DNA of 64,000 nt, taken from assembly GCF_000696385.1 (NCBI RefSeq), contig NZ_JJMN01000044.1, forward strand, positions 1 to 64,000, in the 5' to 3' direction. Below, piece after piece: positions 62,148-64,000 of the stretch. The DNA is from Vibrio metoecus (GTDB lineage: Bacteria; Pseudomonadota; Gammaproteobacteria; Enterobacterales; Vibrionaceae). The notes below the pieces were generated by a model that saw nothing but the letters and a program-made list of their open reading frames with translations, was not told the origin of the DNA and did not search any database. Position numbers and translations under genes: made by a program. Positions within the stretch are counted from its first letter, which is position 1, and each line of letters starts with the position of its first letter.

Positions 62148-63007
62148 TATGATTCTCTTTCCATTTTATATTGTCCCAATGTAACCCGGTCATTGCCGGC
62201 ATAATCTTGTTCGGTCGTGACGTTTTGGTAGCCAAGCTCACGCAACATCATCTGCACCGCAGCGCCTTGATCGTAGCCATGTTCAAACAGTAGCCAGCCG
62301 CCGTCGAGCAAAAAATGTGGCGCATACGTGCTGATATAGCGTATGTCCGCGAGGCCGTTCTCTTTCGCAACCAGTGCGCTTTTGGGCTCAAAACGAACAT
62401 CACCTTGGCTCAGATGCGGATCATTTTCTTCGATGTATGGTGGGTTGGAGACGATCAAAGCAAACTTCGTACCGTCGGCCAGTGGACTAAACCAACTGCC
62501 TTGCAAAAACTGTGTATTGTGAATCGCCAAACGCGTAGCATTTTCCTGCGCCAGCGCAGCCGCTTCTGGGCGTAAATCGATGCCCGTGACCCGACGCTGC
62601 GGCAGCTCCGAAGCCAACGCTAATGCAATCGCTCCAGTTCCGGTGCCGAGATCCAATAGTTCACCGTCCATCAAAGCGGCCTTATCCAATGCCAATTCGA
62701 CCAAACGTTCAGTATCGGGGCGTGGAATAAGTGTGGAAGGAGAAACTTTCAGCGGCAGTGACCAAAATTCACGCTCACCGAGAATGTAGGCAATCGGCTC
62801 GCCCGCCATGCGGCGAGCCAGTAGCGCGTCGAGAGAAGCCAAAGCTGGCTCCTCAAGCGTTTTATCTGGCCAAGTCAGCAGATAGGAACGTGGCTTAGCC
62901 AGTACATGGCAAAGTAACACAGCGGCATCTAACGCTGGCGAATCACTGCCGCTTTGCTGCAGTTGCTCGGTTGCCGCTTTTAATGCCGCTTCAATAGTGA
63001 CTGACAT
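62147..63007 (-). CDS. prmC: Release factor glutamine methyltransferase PrmC
   Basis: A 286-residue SAM-dependent enzyme that methylates the GGQ glutamine of RF1 and RF2. It shows LLDLGTGTGAIALALASELP (SAM loop) and VSNPPYIEENDPHLSQGDVR (NPPY motif). It lies 3 bp downstream of prfA, which encodes its substrate. It is the second NPPY-type glutamine methyltransferase in this window besides prmB. Confidence 0.96.
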   Translation of the reverse strand: MSVTIEAALKAATEQLQQSGSDSPALDAAVLLCHVLAKPRSYLLTWPDKTLEEPALASLDALLARRMAGEPIAYILGEREFWSLPLKVSPSTLIPRPDTERLVELALDKAALMDGELLDLGTGTGAIALALASELPQRRVTGIDLRPEAAALAQENATRLAIHNTQFLQGSWFSPLADGTKFALIVSNPPYIEENDPHLSQGDVRFEPKSALVAKENGLADIRYISTYAPHFLLDGGWLLFEHGYDQGAAVQMMLRELGYQNVTTEQDYAGNDRVTLGQYKMERES

Positions 63008-63010
63008 GAA

Positions 63011-64000
63011 TTAGTTTTGATCCGCCAGAGCCGCCAACTGGTCTGCTTGGTGCTCATGAATCACCGGTTCAATCAGTGATTGCATGTCGCCTTCCATCAC
63101 TTCCGTCAGGCGGTACACCGTCAGGTTGATACGGTGATCGGACACACGACCTTGCGGGTAGTTGTAAGTACGAATACGGTCACTACGGTCGCCAGAACCC
63201 AGCAGGTTACGACGAGTATCGGAAATTTCCGCCGCACGTTTTGACTCTTCCGCTTGAGCAATGCGCGCCGCCAATACTGACATCGCTTTCGCTTTGTTCT
63301 TATGTTGCGAACGCTCATCCTGACACTCCACCACAATTCCAGTCGGTAAGTGAGTGATACGGATAGCCGAGTCGGTGGTGTTAACGTGCTGACCACCCGC
63401 GCCAGAGGAGCGGAACGTATCAATTTTCAGATCGCTGGCTTTGATTTCTGGAATTTCCGCTTCTGGAATTTCAGGCATCACCGCAACGGTACAAGCTGAG
63501 GTATGGATACGACCTTGCGCTTCCGTAGCCGGAACACGTTGCACGCGATGACCACCAGATTCAAATTTCAGCGTACCGTAAGCACCGTCACCGTTGACTT
63601 TGGCGATCATCTCTTTGTAACCGCCATGCTCAGCTTCGCTTGATGACATCACTTCGATACGCCAACCTTTTTTCTCAGCAAAGCGGCTGTACATACGGAA
63701 CAGATCACCGGCGAAAATACCGGCTTCATCACCACCCGCACCGGCGCGGATTTCCAAGAAACAGTTGCGATCATCGTTTGGATCTTTTGGCAGCAACAGA
63801 ATTTGCAGCTCATCGGTCAGGCGCTCAATTGCCGCTTTCGCCGCTTTGATCTCGTCCTGTGCCATTTCACGCATTTCTGCATCATCTTCTTGTGCCATTT
63901 CTTCGGCAGCAACCAGATCTTCCTTCGCTTGTTGGTAAGCTTGGAAACACTGAGTGATCTCTTCCAACTGCGAATACTCTTTGGACAGAGCACGGAATTT
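63011..64000 (-). CDS. prfA: Peptide chain release factor 1 PrfA, partial
   Basis: Release factor recognising UAA and UAG. The visible 329 C-terminal residues include the GGQ loop ([20 protein letters not shown]), whose Gln is methylated by PrmC, and the PSTVL-type region upstream. The frame stays open to the right edge of the window ([20 protein letters not shown] at the N-terminal side), so roughly 30 residues including the start lie outside. The internal Met at 63967 is not the start. Confidence 0.97.
   Translation of the reverse strand, partial: KFRALSKEYSQLEEITQCFQAYQQAKEDLVAAEEMAQEDDAEMREMAQDEIKAAKAAIERLTDELQILLLPKDPNDDRNCFLEIRAGAGGDEAGIFAGDLFRMYSRFAEKKGWRIEVMSSSEAEHGGYKEMIAKVNGDGAYGTLKFESGGHRVQRVPATEAQGRIHTSACTVAVMPEIPEAEIPEIKASDLKIDTFRSSGAGGQHVNTTDSAIRITHLPTGIVVECQDERSQHKNKAKAMSVLAARIAQAEESKRAAEISDTRRNLLGSGDRSDRIRTYNYPQGRVSDHRINLTVYRLTEVMEGDMQSLIEPVIHEHQADQLAALADQN

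Overview
The window is ordinary core chromosome of a gamma-proteobacterial Vibrio. Gene order and protein detail point to Vibrio cholerae (large chromosome) or a very close relative. The evidence is the flaE-flaD-flaB-flaG-fliD-flaI-fliS-flrA-flrBC-fliE...flhB series, the fur/asd/pdxB and dapE...dapA...bcp blocks, the kdsA-sirB1-sirB2-prmC-prfA string, and FlrA residues R135 and R176 and FlrC residue D54 at the positions known from V. cholerae. I saw no tRNA, rRNA, CRISPR array, insertion sequence, prophage or genomic island, and no candidate for an undescribed system.

Layout. Positions 1-2460: lrgAB (minus) divergent from a LysR regulator, then a small hotdog-fold protein. 2461-14643: housekeeping genes (fur, asd, pdxB, fabB, mnmC, a flavin reductase, yfcL, epmC, a TRIC-type membrane protein, aroC, prmB, smrB) with two ERIC elements. 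14651-39734: a 25-kb flagellar block read almost entirely on the minus strand. It holds three monocistronic flagellin genes (flaE, flaD, flaB), flaG-fliD-flaI-fliS, the regulators flrA and flrBC, fliEFGHIJ, and fliKLMNOPQR-flhB. 39858-50260: a DyP peroxidase, conserved small proteins, dapE, a VanY-like peptidase, bamC, dapA, gcvR, bcp and a chemoreceptor. 50260-64000: a PerM-type permease, bepA, arsC, wrbA, uraA, ybaK, ushA, kdsA, sirB1, sirB2, prmC and prfA (cut by the window end).

Regulation can be read from the flagellar block. Perfect sigma-54 -24/-12 elements (GG-N10-GC) stand before flrB, fliE and fliK. Sigma-28-type promoters (TAAAG...N11...CCG) stand before flaB, flaD and flaE, and a weaker one before the chemoreceptor. 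This fits the known Vibrio hierarchy: FlrA with sigma-54 drives flrBC, FlrC with sigma-54 drives the basal body and hook genes, and FliA drives the filament genes.

The most striking property is technical. Sixteen genes are interrupted by about 26 inferred single-base indels. Most are extra bases, and many lie in short homopolymers. Genes hit include fabB, bamC, uraA, fliF, fliG, fliI, fliK, fliL, fliS and flhB. Correcting them restores family-length proteins, so I read them as sequencing or assembly errors rather than gene decay. Affected genes are annotated over their full inferred span with the break noted. Corrected lengths quoted in the entries depend on those inferred corrections.
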